A DNA stretch of 5,024 nt from Planctomycetota bacterium. Lineage in GTDB: Bacteria; Planctomycetota; Planctomycetia; Pirellulales; Lacipirellulaceae. The stretch covers positions 1 through 5,024 of the forward strand of contig JAJRUA010000123.1 in assembly GCA_024278035.1 (NCBI GenBank), given 5' to 3'. The notes below the pieces were generated by a model. That model saw nothing but the letters and a program-made list of their open reading frames with translations. It was not told where the DNA came from and ran no database searches. Position numbers and translations under genes: made by a program. Position 1 is the stretch's first letter. The number at the start of each line of letters is the position of its first letter. Below are positions 1 to 5,024 of the stretch, in pieces.

Positions 1-113
1 ACCGCCACCGTCGAACCAAACATCGTCAGCACATGCTGAACACTCAGCACCACCGCCCGACCCACAGGCGGCTTGTCGTCTATGCCGTAGATGATGGAGG
101 AGGTTTTTTGCAT
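1..113 (-). CDS. NCS2-family nucleobase permease (uracil/xanthine type), N-terminal fragment
   Basis: Only the first 37 codons are in the window; the gene continues beyond base 1. Reading the minus strand from the ATG at 113-111 gives a short polar N-terminus with a YGIDDKPP stretch (residues 9-16), then the start of a first membrane helix containing QHVLTMFGSTVA (residues 26-37). A YG(L/I)DD(K/R)PP leader followed by a QHxLxMFG(A/S)T helix is typical of the nucleobase:cation symporter-2 family (UraA, PyrP, XanQ relatives), in which the helix-1 histidine (His27 here) is conserved. The expected role is proton-coupled uptake of uracil, or possibly xanthine, across the inner membrane. The substrate cannot be decided from this fragment, but the neighbouring beta-ureidopropionase-like gene, on the same strand upstream, favours a pyrimidine. 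No Shine-Dalgarno sequence is visible. The start lies only 12 bases from a long palindromic repeat, so its promoter must lie within or beyond that repeat, or the gene is read through from the amidohydrolase gene. Confidence 0.8.
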   Translation of the reverse strand, partial: MQKTSSIIYGIDDKPPVGRAVVLSVQHVLTMFGSTVA

Positions 114-125
114 AAAGAAGAGCGG

Positions 126-297
126 GACAGGATCACAGGATTAAAAAAGGATTGACGGGATGGAAACGAAAGGGCACCGCTAATGCGCGCTGATAAACGC
201 TAATAAAAATGATGAGAAAGAGGATTAGCGCTTGTCAGCGTTCATTAGCGGTTTTCCTTAATCTCCTGTAAATCCTCTTAAATCCCGTAATCCTGTC
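126..297. repeat. 172-bp nested palindromic repeat element
   Basis: This is a large imperfect inverted repeat filling most of the gap between the amidohydrolase stop and the permease start. The inner arms, 176-204 and 224-252, are 29 nt each and match at 25 positions when one is reverse-complemented; the loop is 205-223. Each inner arm itself carries three spaced copies of a TTAGCG/TCAGCG word. The outer parts, 126-175 and 253-297, consist of degenerate roughly 10-nt units resembling AATCCTGT, in opposite orientations on the two sides. The extreme ends, GACAGGAT (126-133) and ATCCTGTC (290-297), are perfect 8-nt terminal inverted repeats. There is no convincing ORF inside. It could be a non-autonomous mobile palindromic element (MITE- or REP-like) that now acts as an mRNA processing or termination structure between two same-strand genes. 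The function is inference; the symmetry is directly visible. Confidence 0.85.
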
Positions 298-325
298 GAG
301 ATTAAAAAATCCCGATTGAACCGAA

Positions 326-1198
326 TCAAAGTTCAACAATCTTGCCGTAAGTCTCAGGCCGGCGGTCGCGGAAGAACTGCCAGGTGTTGCGTACTTCACG
401 GATGAGATCGAAATCCATGTCGGCGATCACAATGTCGTCTTCGTCTCGCTTGTCACTCTGGGCGACGAACTGGCCACGAGGGTCACAGAAGTAACTTTGG
501 CCATAGAACTCGCCGATGCGCCATGGCTCTTCCCAACCGGGCCGATTGATCGCGCCGACAAAGTACTGGTTTGCCACGGCGTGGGCCGGTTGTTCGAGTT
601 TCCAAAGGTACTCGCTCAGGCCGGCGACCGTAGCCGACGGGTTGAAGACAATCTCCGCACCGTTGAGGCCCAAGCAGCGTGCTCCGTCAGGGAAGTGGCG
701 GTCATAGCAAATGTAAACGCCCACCTTGCCGACGGAGGTGTCGAAGACGGGGTAACCAAGATTGCCGGGACGAAAGTAAAACTTCTCCCAAAAGCCGGGC
801 TGGCAATGGGGAATGTGAATCTTGCGAAACTTGCCGAGGTACTCGCCCGTCGAGTCAATTACGGATGCCGTGTTGTAATAGACGCCTGGTAGGTCCTCTT
901 CGTACATCGGTACGACGAGCACCATCTTGTGTTTCTTCGCAAGCTCCATCATGAGCTTCGTGGTGGGACCATCGGGGATGCGCTCCGTTAGCTCGTACCA
1001 TTTGATTTCTTGCTCGGCACAGAAATAGGGGCCGTAGAAGAGTTCTTGGAGGCAGACGACCTGGGCTCCTTGCTCGGCAGCTTGGGCGATCAATTCGACA
1101 TGCTTGTCGATCATGGCCTGCTTGATTTTGGCAACCGAAGAGGTCATCGGCTCACAGGTCGTAGCTTGAATCAGGGCACCGCGGACTTGGCGTGGCAT
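326..1198 (-). CDS. Nitrilase-superfamily amidohydrolase, probable beta-ureidopropionase (N-carbamoyl-beta-alanine amidase)
   Basis: A 290-residue cytoplasmic carbon-nitrogen hydrolase. The complete Glu-Lys-Cys catalytic set is visible: Glu52 in CLQELFYGP, Lys126 in KFRKIHIP and Cys164 in VYICYDRHFPDGAR. Glu138 in GFWEKFYFRPG is the usual second glutamate. The downstream motifs FNPSAT (185-190), EYLWKLEQPAHAVAN (196-210) and FYGQSYFCDPRG (231-242) fit the beta-ureidopropionase/N-carbamoyl-amino-acid hydrolase branch. Expected reaction: N-carbamoyl-beta-alanine, or the thymine-derived N-carbamoyl-beta-aminoisobutyrate, to the beta-amino acid plus CO2 and ammonia. The ATG at 1198 matches the usual family N-terminus; no Shine-Dalgarno sequence precedes it. 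It is transcribed away from mmsA and towards the permease, 212 bp away across a palindromic repeat. Alternatives are N-carbamoylputrescine amidase (whose motif is usually GYQEK rather than GFWEK, by memory) or an N-carbamoyl-D-amino-acid hydrolase. The superfamily is certain; the substrate is likely but rests partly on context. Confidence 0.93.
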   Translation of the reverse strand: MPRQVRGALIQATTCEPMTSSVAKIKQAMIDKHVELIAQAAEQGAQVVCLQELFYGPYFCAEQEIKWYELTERIPDGPTTKLMMELAKKHKMVLVVPMYEEDLPGVYYNTASVIDSTGEYLGKFRKIHIPHCQPGFWEKFYFRPGNLGYPVFDTSVGKVGVYICYDRHFPDGARCLGLNGAEIVFNPSATVAGLSEYLWKLEQPAHAVANQYFVGAINRPGWEEPWRIGEFYGQSYFCDPRGQFVAQSDKRDEDDIVIADMDFDLIREVRNTWQFFRDRRPETYGKIVEL

Positions 1199-1216
1199 AG
1201 AGGCTTATGGGGCTGA

Positions 1217-1244
1217 GAAATAGGGGAGGCTGAGATAAGGTCAA
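1217..1244 (-). promoter_or_regulatory. Weak candidate promoter for the amidohydrolase gene
   Basis: On the minus strand TTGACC (1244-1239) is followed after 16 nt by TATTTC (1222-1217). The -35-like box matches consensus well, but the -10-like box matches at only three of six positions. Transcription would begin near 1210, giving a very short leader before the ATG at 1198. Two GATAAG words, starting at 1234 and 1247, lie beside or overlap this region and could belong to an operator. This is pattern matching only. Confidence 0.22.
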
Positions 1245-1279
1245 AAGATAAGAGAATCGTAGCTTACCAAAGAAAACGC

Positions 1280-1308
1280 TTGGCATCGACGGCTATCCAG
1301 GCTACATT
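1280..1308 (+). promoter_or_regulatory. mmsA: Candidate sigma-70-type promoter for mmsA
   Basis: TTGGCA (1280-1285) and TACATT (1303-1308) are separated by 17 bp; they match the TTGACA and TATAAT consensus at five and four of six positions. Transcription would start near 1315, giving a leader of about 50 nt before the ATG at 1366. A start there would leave almost no leader for the alternative upstream TTG codon at 1321, so it supports the ATG. The site lies in the 167-bp divergent gap shared with the amidohydrolase gene, where a common regulator could act. Confidence 0.4.
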
Positions 1309-1365
1309 AACCGATTCCCCTTGGGGGTTCTAGCAACTTCTCCTTTTCTTTTTTGGTTTGACCAA

Positions 1366-2883
1366 ATGGCCAGTGCCAACGCCACCTCTGCGCCCACCGT
1401 CCCCATGCTTTCGGCAGGAAAGTGGACAACTCCCTCGGCGGAACGCTATGAGGAAGTTTACAACCCTTCGACGGGCGAAGTGATCGCTCGCACGCCTCTT
1501 GCCACGGCCGCCGAAACCAATGCGGTTGTTGAAGCTGCCGCTGCGGCGCTTGAAGGATGGGCCACAACGCCCGTCATCGAACGTGCCCGAGTGATGTTTC
1601 GCTACCGTGCGCTGCTTGAAGAACACTTTGAAGAACTCGCAGAGCTCTTGACGCGCGAACATGGCAAGACGCTCGCCGAAGCGCGGGCCGAAGTGAACCG
1701 TGGCGTAGAGATGGTTGAGTTTTCTTGTGGTATTCCGAGCCTCATCATGGGCGACTTGCTGACGGATATCGCGCGGGGCGTCGATGCGGAGTCGGTCCGC
1801 CATCCGGTCGGTGTCTGCGTCGGAATCACGCCGTACAATTTCCCGAACATGGTGCCGCTCTGGATGTTTCCCGTCGCACTGACTTGCGGCAACACGTTCG
1901 TCCTCAAGCCGTCCGAAAAAGTCCCCTTGTCGGCTGTCCGCATGGGCGAACTGCTCGTTGAAGCGGGACTGCCAGACGGTGTCTTCAACATTGTTCATGG
2001 TGATAAGGAAAGCGTGGACGCTCTGCTTGAGCATCCGAAGGTCGCGGCGATCTCGTTCGTTGGATCGACGCCAATCGCGGAGTACATTTACAAAGTCGGT
2101 TCGGCCAACGGCAAGCGGGTCCAATCCGCCGGTGGAGCGAAGAACCATTTGATTATTATGCCGGACGCCGACATGGACCAAACCGTCAAGCAACTCGCGG
2201 CAAGTGCCTATGGTTGTGCTGGTCAGCGCTGCATGGCGGGAAGCCTTGCGGTGGCGATTGGTTCGGCAGGCGATCCGCTGGTCGAAGGGCTTGTTAGCCA
2301 TGCTGGCGACATGAAGGTTGCCCCTTCTGATGGCGATGAGTCCTGCGGCATGGGCCCCGTCATTCGTGAAGCGCACCGCGATCGGGTCGCTTCTTACCTC
2401 GACATTGCCAAGGAAGATGGAGCGACCGTGGCGCTCGATGGCCGTATTGTGGCCGAAGGAAAGCCAGGCTTCTTGATTGGGCCGAGCGTGGTCGATCATG
2501 TTGAGCCAGCGATGCGCGTTGCGAAGGAAGAAATCTTTGGTCCCGTGCTGAGTGTCACCCGAGTCGCGACGCTGGAAGATGCCATCGCTCTGGGCGATGG
2601 CTGCGAGTTCGGCAACGGAGCGGTCATTTTCACCCGCGATGGTTATGCGGCCCGTCAGTTCAAGCAACGATTCAACGCCGGCATGATCGGCATCAACGTT
2701 GGCGTGCCGGCGCCGATGGCGTGGTTCCCATTCACTGGTTGGAACCGTTCGTTCTTCGGCGACCTCCATGTGCAAGGCAAAGAGGGTATTCAGTTCTACA
2801 CTCGCCAAAAAGTGACGCTCACCCGCTGGCCCCGCACCGACGAGTCGCACCTCGACCCCGTCTGGCAAGAGAGAAAGCGCTAA
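1366..2883 (+). CDS. mmsA: CoA-acylating methylmalonate-/malonate-semialdehyde dehydrogenase
   Basis: A 505-residue aldehyde dehydrogenase superfamily enzyme of usual family length. It converts methylmalonate or malonate semialdehyde, NAD+ and CoA into propionyl- or acetyl-CoA, NADH and CO2 in the cytoplasm. Visible motifs, numbered from the ATG at 1366, are PYNFPN (156-161, with the oxyanion-hole Asn158), KPSE (181-184), FVGST (231-235), GGAKNH (256-261), GQRCMA (286-291, catalytic Cys289) and EEIFGP (388-393). Asn260 sits where hydrolytic aldehyde dehydrogenases carry the general-base glutamate, as expected for the CoA-dependent branch. Arg112 (in NRGVEMVEF) and Arg288 have the same 176-residue spacing as the carboxylate-binding arginines Arg107 and Arg283 reported for the Bacillus subtilis enzyme. 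The frame is open back to a TTG at 1321, which would add 15 hydrophobic residues, and a third start is possible at 1405. The ATG at 1366 is preferred because of the promoter position. No clear Shine-Dalgarno sequence is present. It converges on the small gene at 2892. Confidence 0.95.
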   Translation: MASANATSAPTVPMLSAGKWTTPSAERYEEVYNPSTGEVIARTPLATAAETNAVVEAAAAALEGWATTPVIERARVMFRYRALLEEHFEELAELLTREHGKTLAEARAEVNRGVEMVEFSCGIPSLIMGDLLTDIARGVDAESVRHPVGVCVGITPYNFPNMVPLWMFPVALTCGNTFVLKPSEKVPLSAVRMGELLVEAGLPDGVFNIVHGDKESVDALLEHPKVAAISFVGSTPIAEYIYKVGSANGKRVQSAGGAKNHLIIMPDADMDQTVKQLAASAYGCAGQRCMAGSLAVAIGSAGDPLVEGLVSHAGDMKVAPSDGDESCGMGPVIREAHRDRVASYLDIAKEDGATVALDGRIVAEGKPGFLIGPSVVDHVEPAMRVAKEEIFGPVLSVTRVATLEDAIALGDGCEFGNGAVIFTRDGYAARQFKQRFNAGMIGINVGVPAPMAWFPFTGWNRSFFGDLHVQGKEGIQFYTRQKVTLTRWPRTDESHLDPVWQERKR

Positions 2884-2891
2884 GGGCTTCT

Positions 2892-3104
2892 TTACTCTTG
2901 CAGTGCCCTTGGGTGATCGGTGTAGAACAAGGCACCCGAATCGATCCCTTGTGCTTCCACCCGGGAAAAGGCTTCCGAGAAATCAGGTTCCCGTGCGAGA
3001 CGTGGCAAGAGGGCCAGCCAGGTGATGGCGAAGAGTGCGACCACCCCCGCGAACACCCAGCGTCCGAACCGTCGATCAGGGTTGGGTAAACGTGGCGGCA
3101 ACAT
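2892..3104 (-). CDS. Small single-span membrane protein of unknown function, overlapping the transporter gene
   Basis: A 70-residue reading frame starting at the ATG at 3104 and ending in TAA. It has a basic N-terminus (PDRRFGR, residues 9-15), one clear hydrophobic span (about residues 16-34, tryptophan-flanked), and a soluble C-terminal half rich in charged residues that ends in FYTDHPRALQE. The positive-inside rule predicts a cytoplasmic N-terminus and a periplasmic C-terminus. The start overlaps the last 29 bases of the yeiH-like gene in another frame, suggesting translational coupling. An in-frame TTG at 3122 would extend it by six residues. Its organised topology, ATG start and overlap with the upstream gene argue that it is real rather than a shadow, but I do not recognise a family. 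By position it could be an accessory subunit of the transporter. Its stop is 8 bases from that of convergent mmsA. Confidence 0.6.
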   Translation of the reverse strand: MLPPRLPNPDRRFGRWVFAGVVALFAITWLALLPRLAREPDFSEAFSRVEAQGIDSGALFYTDHPRALQE

Positions 3105-4512
3105 CGGGGAATATCCATTCAAACATGAGGTAACTCATCGTGAGTGTCAAAGCGAGGTTCAGGCTCTGGCCACATACGTAGAGTAAAAGTGGCTTGCCGC
3201 CGTCGAGCGATTTTCGCAGCACACGAAAATCCGATTGCAGGCCGATGCCGACGAACGCCAGGCAGAAACACCAACTGCGAAGCGTTTGGGTACTTCCCTT
3301 GATGACGGCGGTAAAAATCGCCTCCCCTTGAGGATAGTAGTTGTAGATCAACGAAAAAAGGAGCGACGCTCCCAGGAAACCGAAGATAAATTTGGGAAGG
3401 CGACGCCATATTTCGATCAAGCCCGGAGGCGTGGGATACGGTTCTATCTGATTTTCCTCTCCCCTAGCCCCTCCCCTTTCTGGGGAGGGGGATTCCTTAC
3501 CCTCCTGCTGTTGTCCTGGTTCAACAACGGCTACCCAGTAGGTGGCGACTCCAAAGGCCATCACGCCGATCAGAATGTTTTGGATCATCTTGACGGTGGT
3601 CGCGACAACAACCGCCGTGTTGTCCGCTTCGCTGCCGAGCAGTGCTCCGGCAGCACCGACGGCTCCGGTCGAGTCGATCGTCCCCCCGATCCAGGCCCCG
3701 CCCACCACCGGCCCAAGATCAAGCGCTCTCGCCACGATCGGCAACACGATCATCATTCCTACGGTAAAGGCCATCGACATGCCGACGGCTAGTGAGAGTT
3801 CTTCCTTCTTCGCTTTGCAGGCAGCGGCCGTTGCAATCGCTGCTGAGACGCCACAGACCGACATGTCGGCAGCGATTACCATGTTGAGCGAGGGCGAACC
3901 CATCTTCAGCACGCGCTGGCCGAACCAGAAGGTCGAAATCAGCACGACGGGCGTAACGATCCAGGCGATGCACACGCCCGGCAAGCCGAGCGCCACGAGC
4001 TGGCTTAGTAGCACTTCGGCTCCCAGTAACACCAAGCCAACCTTCATGAAGAGTTCTACGCGCAGTGCTTCACGTAGCCAATCAGGTGTGCCAATCGTGT
4101 TAGAAATAACGAGCCCGAGAACAATCGCCCACAGGGCGTAGCTCAGACCGTAATGGTGGACAAACTCTTGCTGCCCAAGAAGAAAAGCAAGGATGGCGAG
4201 CAAGAAGAGTCCAACGAACGCCCGAATAAAACGCCCGACGTTGCCCCCAGCGATCTTAATTCCCGTAGTAAATAGCAGGCCCATAATCGCCGCCACGCCA
4301 AGCAGCCCTGCTTCTTTTCCTTGAAACGCTTCGAGTGGCGATTGGCTCCAGCTTCCTGGCTTGGCGAGATACGGCTTGAGCGGGCTCGTGATCTCTTGCT
4401 CCGGCGCAGCCGTTAGCAACACGGCGGCAAGGCAGATCGTTAAAATGGCGCCCCCAATTAGGAGAGCGATACCGTCTTCAGAAAGCCGGGTTTCATTAAA
4501 ACGAGGGGGCAT
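3076..4512 (-). CDS. yeiH: YeiH/UPF0324-family membrane transporter (putative sulfate exporter family), enlarged form
   Basis: A 478-residue inner-membrane protein with roughly 11-13 hydrophobic segments. Family signatures are visible: YALWAIVLGLVISN (125-138), KVGLVLLGAEVLL (157-169), DMSVCGVSAAIATAAACKAKKEE (216-238, by position), GGAWIGGTIDSTGAVGAAGA (271-290) and VVVATTVKMIQNILIG (301-316). These match the order in YeiH-type proteins, where GTSICGAAA-like and TVHEVAQV-like stretches and an A(T/V)xVKxxR-like helix occur. YeiH proteins are usually about 340 residues. The extra length here is an N-terminal helix (15-36) with a following hydrophilic segment, plus a loop at about 332-370 that contains a repeat-encoded stretch. 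Sulfate export is a family label, not shown for this branch. The frame is open to 4644, but those 44 codons read through a DNA hairpin and into the peptidase gene, so the ATG at 4512 is preferred. It probably forms a unit with the overlapping small gene downstream. Confidence 0.88.
   Translation of the reverse strand: MPPRFNETRLSEDGIALLIGGAILTICLAAVLLTAAPEQEITSPLKPYLAKPGSWSQSPLEAFQGKEAGLLGVAAIMGLLFTTGIKIAGGNVGRFIRAFVGLFLLAILAFLLGQQEFVHHYGLSYALWAIVLGLVISNTIGTPDWLREALRVELFMKVGLVLLGAEVLLSQLVALGLPGVCIAWIVTPVVLISTFWFGQRVLKMGSPSLNMVIAADMSVCGVSAAIATAAACKAKKEELSLAVGMSMAFTVGMMIVLPIVARALDLGPVVGGAWIGGTIDSTGAVGAAGALLGSEADNTAVVVATTVKMIQNILIGVMAFGVATYWVAVVEPGQQQEGKESPSPERGGARGEENQIEPYPTPPGLIEIWRRLPKFIFGFLGASLLFSLIYNYYPQGEAIFTAVIKGSTQTLRSWCFCLAFVGIGLQSDFRVLRKSLDGGKPLLLYVCGQSLNLALTLTMSYLMFEWIFPDVAATFTQP
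3456..3491. repeat. GC-rich hairpin repeat lying in frame inside the transporter gene
   Basis: CCCCTCCCC (3468-3476) and GGGGAGGGG (3482-3490) form a perfect 9-bp stem with a 5-nt loop, preceded on the plus strand by another C-rich block, CCTCTCCCC (3456-3464). On the coding strand the stem encodes residues 341-349, SPSPERGGA, of the YeiH-like protein, followed by RGEENQ. The stretch is hydrophilic and lies between predicted membrane helices ending near residue 330 and starting near 372. From memory, repeats of this look are scattered between genes in many environmental genomes. An in-frame position in a loop suggests insertion of a repeat without loss of the gene. Confidence 0.7.
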
Positions 4513-4523
4513 GTCTTCTATCG

Positions 4524-4596
4524 GTTGAGAGCCGCGTCGTCCCGACCACGGCGAGCTTCTTATGCGCACCGTGGTCGGGACGCCACGGCTCTCAAC
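4524..4596. repeat. Long hairpin repeat with 28-nt arms
   Basis: Arms 4524-4551 and 4569-4596 are inverted copies matching at 26 of 28 positions, with a 17-nt loop. The arms begin and end with GTTGAGAGCC and GGCTCTCAAC, and contain the inverted pair CCCGACCACGG/CCGTGGTCGGG next to the loop. The element lies in the 109-bp gap between the peptidase stop (4622) and the transporter start (4512). It has no T-run after it on the minus strand, so it is not a classical intrinsic terminator, although an RNA fold of this strength could still stop or stabilise transcripts. It looks like a dispersed REP/MITE-type palindrome. Confidence 0.85.
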
Positions 4597-4621
4597 GGAA
4601 TCAAGTTTCTTTAGCCTGTGT

Positions 4622-5024
4622 TTACAGTAATTCGTCCAACTCATCGACCAATCGCTCGAAGTAGTCGAGGGCCGTGGCTACCGGCTGGGGGCTTTCCATA
4701 TCGACGCCCGCATCGCGTAGAAGTTCGAGCGGGTACTTGCTGCATCCTCCCTTGAGGAACGAAAGGTAGTCGCCCAGTTCCTCTGGGCCACCGTTCACGA
4801 CTCGTTCGCTTAGGGCAATCGCTGCTGACAAACCGGTCGCGTACTTGTACACGTAAAACGCGTTATAAAAATGCGGGATGCGGAGGCATTCTAGTTCCAA
4901 TTCTTTGTCAATCACAAAGTCGGGGCCAAAGTAGGCATCGAGCAATTCGCGATAGACACTGCGGAAGCGGTCAAGCGTGAGCGCTTCGCCTGCCTCGGCC
5001 AGTTCATGGGTGATTTTCTCGAAC
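4622..5024 (-). CDS. pepF: Oligoendopeptidase F (peptidase family M3), C-terminal part
   Basis: The last 133 codons of a gene that starts beyond base 5024. The visible protein runs from FEKITHELAEAGEALT through YFGPDFVID (31-39 of the visible part) and RIPHFYNAFYVYKYATG (48-64) to LDELL and a TAA stop. The PHFYxxFYVYKYATG block, followed by a YLSFLKGGCSKYPLELLRDAGVD-type segment, is characteristic of the PepF end of the M3 zinc metallopeptidases. It carries tyrosines and a histidine that shape the substrate pocket. The zinc-binding HExxH motif belongs upstream and is outside the window, so activity cannot be judged. PepF enzymes are cytoplasmic and cut short peptides. The stop is 109 bp before the transporter start across a hairpin repeat, and no functional link to the transporter is evident. 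Confidence 0.92.
   Translation of the reverse strand, partial: FEKITHELAEAGEALTLDRFRSVYRELLDAYFGPDFVIDKELELECLRIPHFYNAFYVYKYATGLSAAIALSERVVNGGPEELGDYLSFLKGGCSKYPLELLRDAGVDMESPQPVATALDYFERLVDELDELL

Noticed and set aside
126..297. A CRISPR array, because of repeated roughly 10-nt and 29-nt units
   Set aside because: The units are inverted rather than direct, degenerate, and lack spacers of uniform length; no cas gene is nearby.
497..892. A 131-residue plus-strand frame
   Set aside because: It is antisense to the amidohydrolase gene, which has its full catalytic triad, and the translated product shows no family features.
1317..1326. CCCCTTGGGG as a hairpin or terminator
   Set aside because: The perfect match leaves a 2-nt loop and only a short stem. 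It probably lies at the start of the mmsA leader and is too small to call.
1321..1365. An upstream TTG start adding a hydrophobic stretch to MmsA, possibly a signal peptide
   Set aside because: A cytoplasmic CoA-dependent enzyme has no need for export, the stretch has no n-region charge or cleavage site, and the likely transcription start near 1315 leaves almost no leader.
1330..2868. A 512-residue open frame on the minus strand opposite mmsA
   Set aside because: It is fully antisense to a gene with clear dehydrogenase motifs. Its product is rich in Arg and His with no recognisable domain, as expected for a shadow frame in codon-biased DNA.
3542..4141. A 199-residue plus-strand frame rich in Ala, Ser, Thr and Pro
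   Set aside because: It lies opposite the YeiH-like gene. The low-complexity composition is what hydrophobic membrane codons give when read in reverse, and no domain is recognisable.
4513..4644. A 44-codon N-terminal extension of the transporter
   Set aside because: It would translate through the 28-nt-arm hairpin and overlap the end of pepF. The extension is hydrophilic and repeat-derived, and a good ATG exists at 4512 just before the first membrane helix.

Overview
This 5 kb window looks like chromosomal DNA from a planctomycete, probably of the Pirellula/Rhodopirellula type. That placement is an inference from protein style, moderate G+C, start codons without clear Shine-Dalgarno sequences, and several long palindromic repeats between and inside genes. 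No RNA gene, CRISPR array, transposase or phage gene is visible. No gene-free stretch exceeds 300 bases; the longest, 114-325, is mostly filled by one palindromic repeat.

Left part (1-2883): a probable pyrimidine or beta-amino-acid catabolism locus. It holds the N-terminus of an NCS2 uracil/xanthine-type permease (minus strand, cut by the window edge), a nitrilase-superfamily amidohydrolase of the beta-ureidopropionase type (minus strand), and, divergently, a CoA-acylating (methyl)malonate-semialdehyde dehydrogenase, mmsA (plus strand). In the reductive uracil/thymine pathway these would be the uptake step, the third step (N-carbamoyl-beta-alanine to beta-alanine) and the last step (malonate or methylmalonate semialdehyde to acetyl- or propionyl-CoA). 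Dihydropyrimidine dehydrogenase, dihydropyrimidinase and the beta-alanine transaminase are not in the window.

Right part (2892-5024): three minus-strand genes. In transcription order they are the C-terminal end of an M3-family oligoendopeptidase F, a YeiH/UPF0324-family membrane transporter larger than usual, and a small single-span membrane protein whose start overlaps the transporter's end. The last of these converges on mmsA with only 8 bases between the two stop codons.

The most unusual content is the repeat material. A 172-bp nested palindrome lies between the amidohydrolase and permease genes. A hairpin with 28-nt arms lies between the peptidase and transporter genes. A GC-rich hairpin repeat lies in frame inside the transporter gene, where it encodes part of a hydrophilic loop. 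No clearly new defence or mobile system is visible. The best candidates for new biology are the transporter plus small-protein pair and the repeat-derived loop.
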